Positions 54,890 to 63,369 of a DNA stretch of 64,000 bases are shown piece after piece. The stretch covers positions 620,001-684,000 of the forward strand of contig NZ_JACHBY010000002.1 of assembly GCF_014200495.1 (NCBI RefSeq). Reading direction: 5' to 3'. The translations under genes were made by a program, and so were the position numbers. Position 1 is the first letter of the stretch, and every line of letters begins with the position of its first letter. The stretch comes from Mucilaginibacter geliditolerans. Its GTDB lineage: Bacteria > Bacteroidota > Bacteroidia > Sphingobacteriales > Sphingobacteriaceae. The notes under the pieces were generated by a model that saw only the letters and a list, made by a program, of their open reading frames with translations, made no database searches and was not told the origin of the DNA.

Positions 54890-56359
54890 CTAATCTCCAT
54901 CCTCCAATTTCTCCGAAATATTCTTTATCGCCTCGTCCAGTTTTTTCGCTGAATAGGTAAGGTAATTTTCCGCCTCCAAATATTCCTTCCCTTTATCCTC
55001 GCTGTTGTTTATTACATCTATTATGCCCAGTATATTCGATAGGTGCTTACGTATATTATGCGAGTTGATGAATGATATTTCCTCTTTTTGAGCCGCGAAT
55101 AACAACTTCTCGTAATGCCTTTTTTGCTTTATATTTCTGTAGAACAAGGTAATAAAGGCAATTGTTAACAAGGCTACAATTACTACCATTATCAACCACA
55201 GGCGCTCGTTTTTATAAGTCTCAACATGCTGGTTATAGGCATTCTCTACATCATCAAGTTTCATTCGTAATGCAACATCGCCTACTTCTATCAGTTTATT
55301 TGTATTGTCTTTTGATTGTTGCAGCGCCATATTAAAATTTATAGCAGCTTGCTTCTGGTCATTTTGCTTTACTGCAATCTCGCCCAAAAGTTCATATAAA
55401 TTGTATTTTATCTCCGGATGGTTATTTTGTGCTTTATCAACCAATACCTGTTCTATTAACTTCTTGGCAGAATCCAATGTATTATCATTGTAATACGCAA
55501 TTGCAAGATTTTGCTTATCGAGGCTTTCGAATTTATATAACCTGTCCTTTTGTAGTATTAAAATATTACCAATAGCACTTTTATAATTATGCTGCAACAA
55601 GTCAAGGTAATAATCAGTCCGTTTTATGTAGGTATATAATTTGTATGATTTATCCTTCGAATCCTTGAGCTTTTGATTATAATTTTCCAGGGAATCAAGC
55701 CGCCCCATCCTAAAATAATTCTCTGATATATTATAATATATAACGTTTTTAAGGCGGGGTTCACGCACTTTATGCTTTATACTTATAATTAGCGCCTGAC
55801 TTAAGTAATATAACGATTGATTATAAAAGTTGTACCTGTAATATATATCCGAAATATTAACATTTACAGCTGCCTGCAAGTAAGCATCATTAAGTATTAT
55901 GGTTTCCCGTTTGGCCATCCTGAAGCTTGATATGGCACCAATAGCATTACCTTCGTACGATTGTATAAATGCGATATGCGTTAAAAATTCATATAATAGA
56001 TAATGATCATTGCTTTTTGCGACCAGTTCAACCGCTGCAAACAAAGCAGTCTTTGCTTCATTGATATGTAATAACCTGTTCTGATAAATACTTTCGCTAA
56101 AAAGCTCAAATGCCCTGCTATCTTCAAGGTTGTTTTTTAAGAATATCTCATGCATTCTGGCATTAGCGCTTTTAATGCTATCGATGGAAATATAGCCGTA
56201 ATAGGTTTTAATATAGGTGATCAGTTTCTTTTCTTTTAAATACTGATCATTTAAGCGTAGTGCATATTTTAAACTATCCGCATTGCCTGTAGGCGGCATT
56301 GCATCAGCATGAAGAGTATACCAAAAACACAGAAGTAAAAGGACGATCTTCTTTAGCAT
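54890..56359 (-). CDS. TPR sensor protein with DHp-like segment but no kinase ATPase domain
   Basis: A 489-residue protein: signal peptide (MLKKIVLLLLCFWYTLHADA), a helical TPR-type region over ~30-370, one membrane helix (about 391-411), and a C-terminal ~80-residue helical pair FINSHNIRKHLSNILGIIDV..., which resembles the dimerisation and phosphotransfer helices of a sensor kinase, with the His in place. The protein ends immediately after, and no HATPase frame follows, so it is not merely split. It cannot autophosphorylate by itself; it may be phosphorylated by, or regulate, a separate kinase. Related in design to the protein at 60814-62253. Confidence 0.8.
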   Translation of the reverse strand: MLKKIVLLLLCFWYTLHADAMPPTGNADSLKYALRLNDQYLKEKKLITYIKTYYGYISIDSIKSANARMHEIFLKNNLEDSRAFELFSESIYQNRLLHINEAKTALFAAVELVAKSNDHYLLYEFLTHIAFIQSYEGNAIGAISSFRMAKRETIILNDAYLQAAVNVNISDIYYRYNFYNQSLYYLSQALIISIKHKVREPRLKNVIYYNISENYFRMGRLDSLENYNQKLKDSKDKSYKLYTYIKRTDYYLDLLQHNYKSAIGNILILQKDRLYKFESLDKQNLAIAYYNDNTLDSAKKLIEQVLVDKAQNNHPEIKYNLYELLGEIAVKQNDQKQAAINFNMALQQSKDNTNKLIEVGDVALRMKLDDVENAYNQHVETYKNERLWLIMVVIVALLTIAFITLFYRNIKQKRHYEKLLFAAQKEEISFINSHNIRKHLSNILGIIDVINNSEDKGKEYLEAENYLTYSAKKLDEAIKNISEKLEDGD

Positions 56360-56501
56360 TTAATGCAGAATTTTATATAAATCTACATTAGCATATGATA
56401 AAAACAAAAAATCGGGAAATAATAATTAGATAGCAGTATTTAACTTTAATTTAATTTATAACTATCAAGAAATTCAGTAACTACTTTTTAGCTTTTAGCA
56501 C

Positions 56502-57221
56502 TTATGAATCAAACTTTTCCAGCAATTTTAGCAATGTTTCAAAATCCTTTGGATACGGTGCATGAATGGTGATCTCCTCGCCATTCAGCAATTTAAAACT
56601 CACTTCAAAGGCATGCAATGCAAAGCGTTTCATTATAGGCAGTTCCTCCTGGTCTTTCCCCAAATGGTATTTGCGCTTTAATGCCGATAGAAAAACCGGC
56701 TTGCCTTTGTACATCTCATCACCTGCAATGGATGCCCGCTGAGTGGCCAGGTGTATGCGAATCTGGTGCATACGGCCGGTAACCGGGCGGCACTCCACCA
56801 AAGTATAATGTTTAAAGTATTTTAATGATTGAAACCAGGTTTCGGCTCTTTTACCCTCCTGCCTGCTGATGGTAACATTTCCCTTGCCAACATTTAGTAT
56901 GGGCAGATCAATGAACAGGTTTTCAAAAACATGTGTACCCTCAATAACGGCATGATACACTTTCTTTACCTGTCGTTTCTCAAACTGCATGGATATGGCA
57001 CGATAAGCTTCGGGATTTTTAGCAATGATCAATGCTCCCGAGGTCTCTTTATCCAGCCTGTGGCATACTTGCGCATCATCCGAATATTGCTTTGCCAAAC
57101 GCAGCATATTGATCTCCCCTCCCTCACGCTCATCAAGTGAGCTTATGAACGGCGGTTTGTTCACAACAATTATATCGTCGTTCTCAAATAATATCAGGTC
57201 GGCAAATTTGGGGATCTTCAT
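56502..57221 (-). CDS. RluA family 23S rRNA/tRNA pseudouridine synthase
   Basis: A 239-residue enzyme. The catalytic Asp is D57 in CHRLDKETSGALII; NVGKGNVTISRQEGKRA and RPVTGRMHQIRIHLA follow in family order. There is no S4 domain. It isomerises a uridine to pseudouridine; the site cannot be read from sequence. It stands alone between the TPR protein and the helicase, divergent from the latter. Confidence 0.93.
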   Translation of the reverse strand: MKIPKFADLILFENDDIIVVNKPPFISSLDEREGGEINMLRLAKQYSDDAQVCHRLDKETSGALIIAKNPEAYRAISMQFEKRQVKKVYHAVIEGTHVFENLFIDLPILNVGKGNVTISRQEGKRAETWFQSLKYFKHYTLVECRPVTGRMHQIRIHLATQRASIAGDEMYKGKPVFLSALKRKYHLGKDQEELPIMKRFALHAFEVSFKLLNGEEITIHAPYPKDFETLLKLLEKFDS

Positions 57222-57407
57222 AAGGCCGCAAAAATACGGTTATTAAATTAAACCGTAAAACATCCCTATATGTAATCACTTCCTTTCAATATTCTGTATT
57301 TAACTAATCTCTAGTCAACTAATCACTAATCACCTCAATTTTACTTTTACTTTCCTCATATCGGCACAAAAACCTTAATTTCGCAGTCTAAGAAAAGAGG
57401 AAAAAGT

Positions 57408-59678
57408 TTGGATTACTTACAGGGATTAAACCCCGAACAAAAGGCAGCCGTACAGCAAATAAAGGGCCCGGTAATGATTATAGCGGGTGCAGGTTCAGGC
57501 AAAACTCGCGTTATCACCTATCGTGTGGCGCATCTGATCCGCAATGGCGTTGACTCATTTAATATACTTGTATTAACGTTTACTAATAAAGCCGCGCGCG
57601 AAATGCGTGAGCGTATAAATCATCTGGTTGGCCCCGAAGCTAAAAATATATGGATGGGTACGTTCCACTCCGTTTTTGCAAAAATACTTAGGGTTGAAGC
57701 CGATAAACTGGGTTATCCAAGCAATTTCACTATTTACGATACCGACGACAGCAAAAGCTTACTGCGGGCCATTCTGAAAGAAATGAGCCTTGATGATAAG
57801 CTATACAGTGCAAACTTTGTACTTAACCGCATATCAGCAGCTAAAAATAATTTGGTTGGCTGGCATGAGTATCAAAACAATGAGCAGATACAGGCTGATG
57901 ATTTTTCATCCGGCCGTGGCCAGCTGGGTAAAGTATATGAAACCTATGCGCAGCGCTGCTACCGTGCCGGTGCTATGGATTTTGACGATCTGCTGTTCAA
58001 AACCAACGAGCTGTTAAAAAACTTCCCTGATGTACTCAACAAATATCAGCACAAGTTTAAGTTTTTGATGGTTGATGAGTATCAGGATACCAACTTTTCG
58101 CAATACCTGATTGTAAAAAAACTGGCTGCTGTAAATGAGAATATTTGCGTTGTGGGCGATGATGCACAAAGTATCTACGCTTTCCGTGGTGCCAACATTC
58201 AGAACATCTTAAACTTTGAGAAAGATTACCCTGATCTGAAGATATTTAAGCTGGAGCAAAATTATCGTTCAACCCAAAATATAGTTAATGTAGCCAACAG
58301 CATTATCGCTAATAATAAAGAGCAGCTTAAAAAGAATGTATTTTCTGAAAAAGAAGCCGGCGATAAAATAAAGGTTATGCGTGCCTTCAGCGATAATGAG
58401 GAAGGTAAAATGGTAGCCGAAGCCATCATGTTCCAACGCACCACACATGGTTTAAAATGGCATGATTTTGCCATCCTGTACCGCACTAATGCGCAGTCGC
58501 GCTCCATGGAGGAAGCCTTGCGTAAGCTTGGCGTACCGTATAAAATATATGGAGGCCTGTCCTTTTATCAGCGTAAGGAAATTAAGGACCTTATAGCCTA
58601 TTTCAGGCTTACCTTTAACCCTAATGATGAAGAAGCATTAAAACGCGTTATAAACTATCCACGTCGCGGTATTGGCGATACAACTGTTGACCGGATAATA
58701 GTAAGCGCCGACCAAAACAATATTACGCCGTTTGAAGTGATCATAAACCCATCCCAATACCTGGATGGTCGCACCTCGGCATCGGTGGGTAACTTCGCTA
58801 CCATGATCCAGAGCTTCCAGGTGATCACCAAAACACTTACGGCTTATGAGGCGGCATTACATATTGCCCAGCATTCGGGTTTGCTGAAAGACCTGTATGA
58901 CGATAAATCTATTGAAGGCCTTAACCGTTACGAGAACATACAGGAATTATTGAATGGTATAAAAGAGTTTTCGGAACGGGAAGATATTGAAGAAAAAGGA
59001 CTGGACATTTTCATGCAGGATGTGGCCCTGCTCACTAATGACGATAACGACAAGAATAAAGACGCCGATACCGTTTCATTAATGACCATCCACTCTTCAA
59101 AAGGACTGGAGTTTCCGCAGGTACACGTTGTTGGCCTCGAGGAAAACCTTTTCCCATCGCAAATGTCGCTCAATTCCCGCAGTGACCTGGAAGAGGAACG
59201 CCGCTTGTTTTATGTAGCTACCACCCGTGCAGAAAATAAACTTACATTAAGCTATGCTACATCGCGCTTTAAGTTCGGCACACTCATTAATTGTGAGCCC
59301 AGCCGTTTTTTAGATGAGATTGATGCAAAATACCTCGAGCTTGATTTTTCTGCCAAACCTGCATCAGGCAGCTCATTTTTTGATGACGAACGCGAGGCCT
59401 GGAGCAGAAAAACGGATACCTTTTCAAAGCCGAAACCAGCAGTGGTTAAAACCACATCCATACTGGCAAAAGCGCATGTACCTTCGCCTGGCTTTGCCCC
59501 ATCTGACACATCAAACCTGCAGGTGGGTATGGACGTTGAACACGAGCGTTTTGGTTTTGGTAAGGTTATTAGCCTGGAAGGCAATAAGCCCGATGTAAAA
59601 GCAACCATTTTTTTTAAAGAAATAGGGCAGAAACAGCTGCTTTTAAAGTTTGCCAAACTGAGTATAGTAAGTAAATAA
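57408..59678 (+). CDS. UvrD/PcrA-type DNA helicase
   Basis: A 756-residue superfamily 1A helicase. Walker A AGAGSGKT (residues ~28-35), Walker B/DEXX VDEYQDTN, and the late motifs FYQRKEIKDL, TIHSSKGLEF and YVATTRAENKL are complete. It unwinds DNA 3'-5' in excision and mismatch repair or removes stalled RNA polymerase. The start is TTG 57408 with an AGAGGAAAAAG box upstream. The C-terminal ~90 residues end in a Tudor-like PcrA domain (MDVEHERFGFGKVISLEG). Confidence 0.95.
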   Translation: MDYLQGLNPEQKAAVQQIKGPVMIIAGAGSGKTRVITYRVAHLIRNGVDSFNILVLTFTNKAAREMRERINHLVGPEAKNIWMGTFHSVFAKILRVEADKLGYPSNFTIYDTDDSKSLLRAILKEMSLDDKLYSANFVLNRISAAKNNLVGWHEYQNNEQIQADDFSSGRGQLGKVYETYAQRCYRAGAMDFDDLLFKTNELLKNFPDVLNKYQHKFKFLMVDEYQDTNFSQYLIVKKLAAVNENICVVGDDAQSIYAFRGANIQNILNFEKDYPDLKIFKLEQNYRSTQNIVNVANSIIANNKEQLKKNVFSEKEAGDKIKVMRAFSDNEEGKMVAEAIMFQRTTHGLKWHDFAILYRTNAQSRSMEEALRKLGVPYKIYGGLSFYQRKEIKDLIAYFRLTFNPNDEEALKRVINYPRRGIGDTTVDRIIVSADQNNITPFEVIINPSQYLDGRTSASVGNFATMIQSFQVITKTLTAYEAALHIAQHSGLLKDLYDDKSIEGLNRYENIQELLNGIKEFSEREDIEEKGLDIFMQDVALLTNDDNDKNKDADTVSLMTIHSSKGLEFPQVHVVGLEENLFPSQMSLNSRSDLEEERRLFYVATTRAENKLTLSYATSRFKFGTLINCEPSRFLDEIDAKYLELDFSAKPASGSSFFDDEREAWSRKTDTFSKPKPAVVKTTSILAKAHVPSPGFAPSDTSNLQVGMDVEHERFGFGKVISLEGNKPDVKATIFFKEIGQKQLLLKFAKLSIVSK

Positions 59679-59833
59679 TCCCCCACTTATTGTTTCGTTT
59701 CGGGTAATAAATTCCCCGTTTTGTGATAGCGTTATCACAAAACCTATAAAACATGCGTGATTGCCCCTAGATTAATATTGGCATATCCTTTGGTTAATAA
59801 TTAATATCCTTTTCCCCAATTAATTTTAACCAT

Positions 59834-60211
59834 ATGTTTTATATGAACGACACCCTTAAAAAGAAAACAAACAAATCCGTTGGGATGAACATCAGAACCC
59901 TGCGTCATCAGCATGGATGGAGCCAGGAAGATGTAGCCGATCGTTTAGGTATTTCAATACCGGCATTTTCGAAAATCGAAACCGGTGTAACTGATATTAA
60001 CTTATCACGCCTTGAGCAAATTGCCAATGTTTATGAGGTAAGTGTTGTTTATTTATTAGCAATGGACATTACTGAAGCTGAACATGAGCCCTCAAACCTG
60101 AGCATCGCCCAAAAGAAATTAATTGACCGCGAAGCTGAAATTGCCAGCTTGCAACGTAAAGTAATTTTGCTTTATGAAGAACTAAGGAACAAAACTGCTA
60201 TAGCGGTCTAA
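59834..60211 (+). CDS. XRE family transcriptional regulator
   Basis: A 125-residue protein with an HTH_XRE domain at about residues 18-75 (IRTLRHQHGWSQEDVADRLG...AFSKIETGVTDINLSRLEQI) and a C-terminal coiled coil (LIDREAEIASLQRKVILLYEEL) for dimer formation. No ligand domain. The start may be ATG 59834 or 59843. Its target is unknown; it lies 2.6 kb from the peptide cluster and could be tested for a link, but position alone is weak. Confidence 0.88.
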   Translation: MFYMNDTLKKKTNKSVGMNIRTLRHQHGWSQEDVADRLGISIPAFSKIETGVTDINLSRLEQIANVYEVSVVYLLAMDITEAEHEPSNLSIAQKKLIDREAEIASLQRKVILLYEELRNKTAIAV

Positions 60212-60394
60212 ATCCTGTTCACTAATTACGACAACTGTATTGTTATCACTATTTTTCAATACAGTCGTTTATTAAATATGTATTTAATAATTTAAATAAT
60301 AATTAACATTATTGTTTAATGAGATAAAACAGGGCCTAAAAGTCTAAAAGTCAATAAAACTAAAGTTTTACCAATCGTTTTGGAGTAGGATTTG

Positions 60395-60430
60395 CATCAC
60401 ACAGTTTATAAACAAAAAAACTGTGTGATG
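60395..60430. promoter_or_regulatory. 13-bp perfect inverted repeat ending at a start codon
   Basis: CATCACACAGTTT (60395-60407) and AAACTGTGTGATG (60418-60430), with a 10-nt AT-rich loop. The last three bases of the right arm are the ATG of the next gene. As RNA it would sequester the start codon; as DNA it could be an operator. Confidence 0.6.
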
Positions 60431-60715
60431 CCAAATTACTTATTATCCATGTCAAAAAACCAGGCGTTAAAAGATGGTACCATCCACGACCCTAATACCA
60501 AACTAAAAGTTAAGGTTATTGACACGCTTAAAACAAAGTTCACACCCAGAAAAGGGGAAATCACTTATTTTGTAACCGCGGGCAATGAAACCATCGCCTT
60601 TGAAACCGAAGGTTACAAAAAACACCGCCAATTACTTATCCTGCATATGATATCATGGTATTGCCTGTATTTAGGCCTATTTGAGGCTCAGATACATTCT
60701 AACTGGCCATTGTAG
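60428..60715 (+). CDS. Hypothetical small protein
   Basis: A 95-residue protein without signal peptide. The first ~55 residues are polar and basic (LKVKVIDTLKTKFTPRKG), then a short hydrophobic/aromatic part (LLILHMISWYCLYLGLF) that may be a buried or membrane helix near the C-terminus. No family recognised. ATG 60428 lies in the right arm of a perfect hairpin; the next ATG, 60449, would avoid it. Confidence 0.55.
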   Translation: MPNYLLSMSKNQALKDGTIHDPNTKLKVKVIDTLKTKFTPRKGEITYFVTAGNETIAFETEGYKKHRQLLILHMISWYCLYLGLFEAQIHSNWPL

Positions 60716-60718
60716 TCG

Positions 60719-60808
60719 ATCATTAGTTCACTGGTTCATTATTAGTTCATTAGTAGGAACTTCACAGTCTGTTCGCATGCAAAAACCAATGAACTAATGA
60801 ACTAATAA
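60719..60808. repeat. AGTTCATTAGTTCATTGG-type inverted repeat
   Basis: CATTAGTTCACTGGTTCATT on the left faces CCAATGAACTAATGAACTAA on the right. It lies between the stops of two convergent genes. Confidence 0.65.
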
Positions 60809-60813
60809 CAAAA

Positions 60814-62253
60814 CTACTTCCCCGGGTCGTGCATCATATCGCTCATTTCAATGATCTTCTCATCAATTTCCGATACGCATTTATCCATCATCACAATACA
60901 TTCCTGCTTATCAACCAGGCCTTCTTTTTCCAGGTTCATTAAGCCTTTAAGCGTCGCTATAGGTCCGCGTATCTGGTGCGATAAATAGGATGAATATTCT
61001 GAAAGCTTCTTATTCTTTAATTGCAGGTCCTTGGTTCTTTCATCAATTATCTCTTCCAGGTGATGGTTAACCCTGTCAAGGTTATCCTTTTGTCTTGATA
61101 CCTCTCCGTTAAGTTCAGTAAGCTGTGCGTTGGTTTTGGCTTTTCGCTTTACATTGCTAATCAGTAAGCCAATAACTATCAATAGTAAACATGCTGCGGT
61201 AATTGCCCCCCAAAATTGGGCACGCTCATATTTAATGGTCTGGTCGTTTATAATATTTTGCTGTTCCTGCTGCTCCTGTTTATGTTTAATTTCATATATG
61301 TTTATTTGGGCGTATAGCATTGTTTTTTGTAGCGCACTATCCAGTAAATATACATCACTCAAATAATGCACCGCCCGCTCATAATTGCCGCGTTTAAACT
61401 CTAATTGATAACTGGTATATTCAAAATCCCGCTCCAGTTTATCATCATTTATAATATGCGAATATGCCAGCCCTTCTGCAACAATTTTACTGGCAATCTC
61501 AAACTTATTTTCTTTAATATACACCAGGGCCAAAGTAAGATCTATACTTGCAACAGTTTCATTTAAATCTCTTTCTTTAGCTCGTTTGTTGGCACTTGTT
61601 AGTAATTGCTCAGCCATTTCCAGCTGGTTCAGGGAAAAGTAGGCCACTCCCCTGTTTTGGGCACATTGTATAAGGTTTACCGAGTCATGCAAAACATTAA
61701 AAATAACTTCACTCTGTTTATAGTACTTTAATGCCTGATTATAGCTTTTTTCCCTGGAATACAAATTCCCCAGGTTTAAATAAGCAGTAGCTACTAATGC
61801 ATTATCAGCTATTTCATGCCCAATATCAAGCGCCTTTTGAAAATATTCTAATGATGCACCGTAATTATTATCACGGTATAAATTGCCTATATTGTTATAT
61901 ACTTTAGCCTCTCCCCTTTTGTTATTAGCCTTTTTAAAAAAAGTTAGCGCATTTATGTAACTATTTATTGCGGCTTCAGGATCATTCATATAATATTGCC
62001 CTATCCCTTTTACCCTATAAGCTTCTGCAATCCCTGAATTGTAATTTAATTTGGTGGCCAGCTCCAGTGCCTTATCTCCTGTATTTACTGTTTGCTGCGC
62101 GTTTGTTAACCTGGCTTCATAAGCCTGTTTGGTTAATTGAATAACGGCATCTGTATCCTGACCTATAACTCCGTTAACTCCATCCACGCCATTTGCATAA
62201 ATATGGAGTGCAAAAAACATGAAAAATATAGCCGGAAAGAATTTCTTCATCAA
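60814..62253 (-). CDS. TPR sensor protein with DHp segment, divergent from the peptide cluster
   Basis: A 479-residue protein: signal peptide (MMKKFFPAIFFMFFALHIYA), five to seven TPR repeats over ~35-320 (AEAYRVKGIGQYYMNDPEAA, AKVYNNIGNLYRDN, ATAYLNLGNLYSREKSYNQA), one membrane helix (about 347-366), a cytoplasmic coiled coil, and a DHp helix pair with the phospho-His in SSYLSHQIRGPIATLKG. It ends ~50 residues later without an ATPase domain. The TPR part is periplasmic and could bind exported peptides; the neighbouring peptide genes point the other way from the same intergenic region. Peptide binding is inference. Confidence 0.82.
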   Translation of the reverse strand: MMKKFFPAIFFMFFALHIYANGVDGVNGVIGQDTDAVIQLTKQAYEARLTNAQQTVNTGDKALELATKLNYNSGIAEAYRVKGIGQYYMNDPEAAINSYINALTFFKKANNKRGEAKVYNNIGNLYRDNNYGASLEYFQKALDIGHEIADNALVATAYLNLGNLYSREKSYNQALKYYKQSEVIFNVLHDSVNLIQCAQNRGVAYFSLNQLEMAEQLLTSANKRAKERDLNETVASIDLTLALVYIKENKFEIASKIVAEGLAYSHIINDDKLERDFEYTSYQLEFKRGNYERAVHYLSDVYLLDSALQKTMLYAQINIYEIKHKQEQQEQQNIINDQTIKYERAQFWGAITAACLLLIVIGLLISNVKRKAKTNAQLTELNGEVSRQKDNLDRVNHHLEEIIDERTKDLQLKNKKLSEYSSYLSHQIRGPIATLKGLMNLEKEGLVDKQECIVMMDKCVSEIDEKIIEMSDMMHDPGK

Positions 62254-62593
62254 TAAATATAATGATTAATACCGACGAAAGTTAAAAAAAACATACTAAT
62301 AAAATACATTATTATCCTAACAATCAAAACACAGCTATTTGCTTTTTTTTATAAATTTTCTTTAAGTGCAACAAAACATAAGTAACTTTGAGTTGTTAAT
62401 TAACTGATAATCAAATTTTTACCATTGGTATAAATACTTGCTTATTACTTTATGAATAAAGTAATAGTTACATGCAATAAGCACATATATCAATTATTGC
62501 CATTCTATCGTAATAAAGAACACGTATGCTACGGGTCATTAGTATCTAATGACTATTAATAATCGTTGTAACATAATAAAAAATAAAAACATA
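62254..62593. promoter_or_regulatory. Divergent regulatory region between the TPR sensor and the peptide genes
   Basis: 340 bp without a gene, 75-80% AT. It holds a rightward -7 type box TAACTTTG (62383-62390), an 11-bp perfect palindrome TATTACTTTAT-GA-ATAAAGTAATA (62443-62466) and an 8-bp one, GTCATTAG-TAT-CTAATGAC (62535-62553). The positions suit operators or leader-RNA structures of the peptide operon. Confidence 0.55.
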
Positions 62594-62743
62594 ATGAAAG
62601 CGACAATCCTGGCAACAGTATTAATTTTCAGTTTGGGCATTTTATCATTCCAAACTAAAAAAGAAGAAACTAAACAGCCTATTGTTATCATACAAAGGTT
62701 TAGTTTTTTAAATAATTTAAAGAACCTGGCAAGTGCCGATTAA
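62594..62743 (+). CDS. Short exported peptide, family member 1
   Basis: A 49-residue peptide with signal sequence MKATILATVLIFSLGILSFQ, a short polar middle (TKKEETKQ), a hydrophobic patch (IVIIQRFSF) and the C-terminal NLKNLASAD. The frame is open 15 codons further upstream, but ATG 62594 aligns with the other members. It opens the cluster. The family is not one I recognise; similarity to the four following genes in both leader and tail shows that it is real and diverging. Confidence 0.75.
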   Translation: MKATILATVLIFSLGILSFQTKKEETKQPIVIIQRFSFLNNLKNLASAD

Positions 62744-62770
62744 ACGATCACCCTTAAAAAATATAAACAT

Positions 62771-62920
62771 ATGAAAAAGCTCATCATCGCAGCAACACTA
62801 ATTTTTACCACAGGCATTTTAGCCTCACAAACAAAAATGAACAACAGTCATCCGGCTTCTGTTTCCATACAAAAATTTAACATCTCAACTGAGAAAAAAG
62901 ATTTAGCCACCGCCGACTAA
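62771..62920 (+). CDS. Short exported peptide, family member 2
   Basis: A 49-residue peptide: MKKLIIAATLIFTTGILAS signal, TKMNNSHPAS middle, VSIQKFNIST, and C-terminal EKKDLATAD. 27 bp after member 1. It carries the closest single-copy match to the repeat unit of member 5 (FEKKDLGSGD). Too short for standard gene finding. The mature part after signal cleavage would be about 28-30 residues. Confidence 0.75.
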   Translation: MKKLIIAATLIFTTGILASQTKMNNSHPASVSIQKFNISTEKKDLATAD

Positions 62921-62975
62921 TTCATTACCCCTATTACCCAGTAATAATATTATTCAATTTTTAAAAATACAGATC

Positions 62976-63122
62976 ATGAAAAAAATAATCATCGCAGCAG
63001 CAGTAATTTTTACTACAGGCATTCTTTCCTCATGCAACAAGGAAACTAATATCAAAACAACTACGGTTGTGCTAGTTAGAACATTTATGTGTGAAAAGAA
63101 GAATCTGGCTAGCGCTGATTAA
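62976..63122 (+). CDS. Short exported peptide / lipopeptide, family member 3
   Basis: A 48-residue peptide: MKKIIIAAAVIFTTGILSSC, then NKETNIKTTT, VVLVRTFMCE and the tail KKNLASAD. Unlike its sisters it has a lipobox-like LSSC, so the mature form may be lipid-anchored at C20. A second cysteine lies at residue 39, just before the tail. 55 bp after member 2. Confidence 0.75.
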   Translation: MKKIIIAAAVIFTTGILSSCNKETNIKTTTVVLVRTFMCEKKNLASAD

Positions 63123-63161
63123 TTAATACGTGATCATCAATAATAATTAAAAAACACCCCG

Positions 63162-63305
63162 ATGAAAAAGATCCTCTTAGCAGTTACCATAATTTTCAGT
63201 GCAGGTATTTTATCATTAAATACCAAAGTGAGCCATGTGCAACCTGTTTCTGCAATTCACATTTCTTATTTCGAATACAAAAAAGAACTGGCCAACGGGG
63301 ATTAA
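63162..63305 (+). CDS. Short exported peptide, family member 4
   Basis: A 47-residue peptide: MKKILLAVTIIFSAGILSLN signal, TKVSHVQPVS, AIHISYFEYK, tail KKELANGD. The final motif is intermediate between the ASAD tails of members 1-3 and the GSGD of member 5 (NGD ends in Gly-Asp). 39 bp after member 3 and 64 bp before member 5, with no terminator between, so an operon is likely. Confidence 0.75.
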   Translation: MKKILLAVTIIFSAGILSLNTKVSHVQPVSAIHISYFEYKKELANGD

Positions 63306-63369
63306 TTTCAAACAATACAACCATCAACAACAAACAAAATTTAAAAACATAATCATAAAATATAAAATC

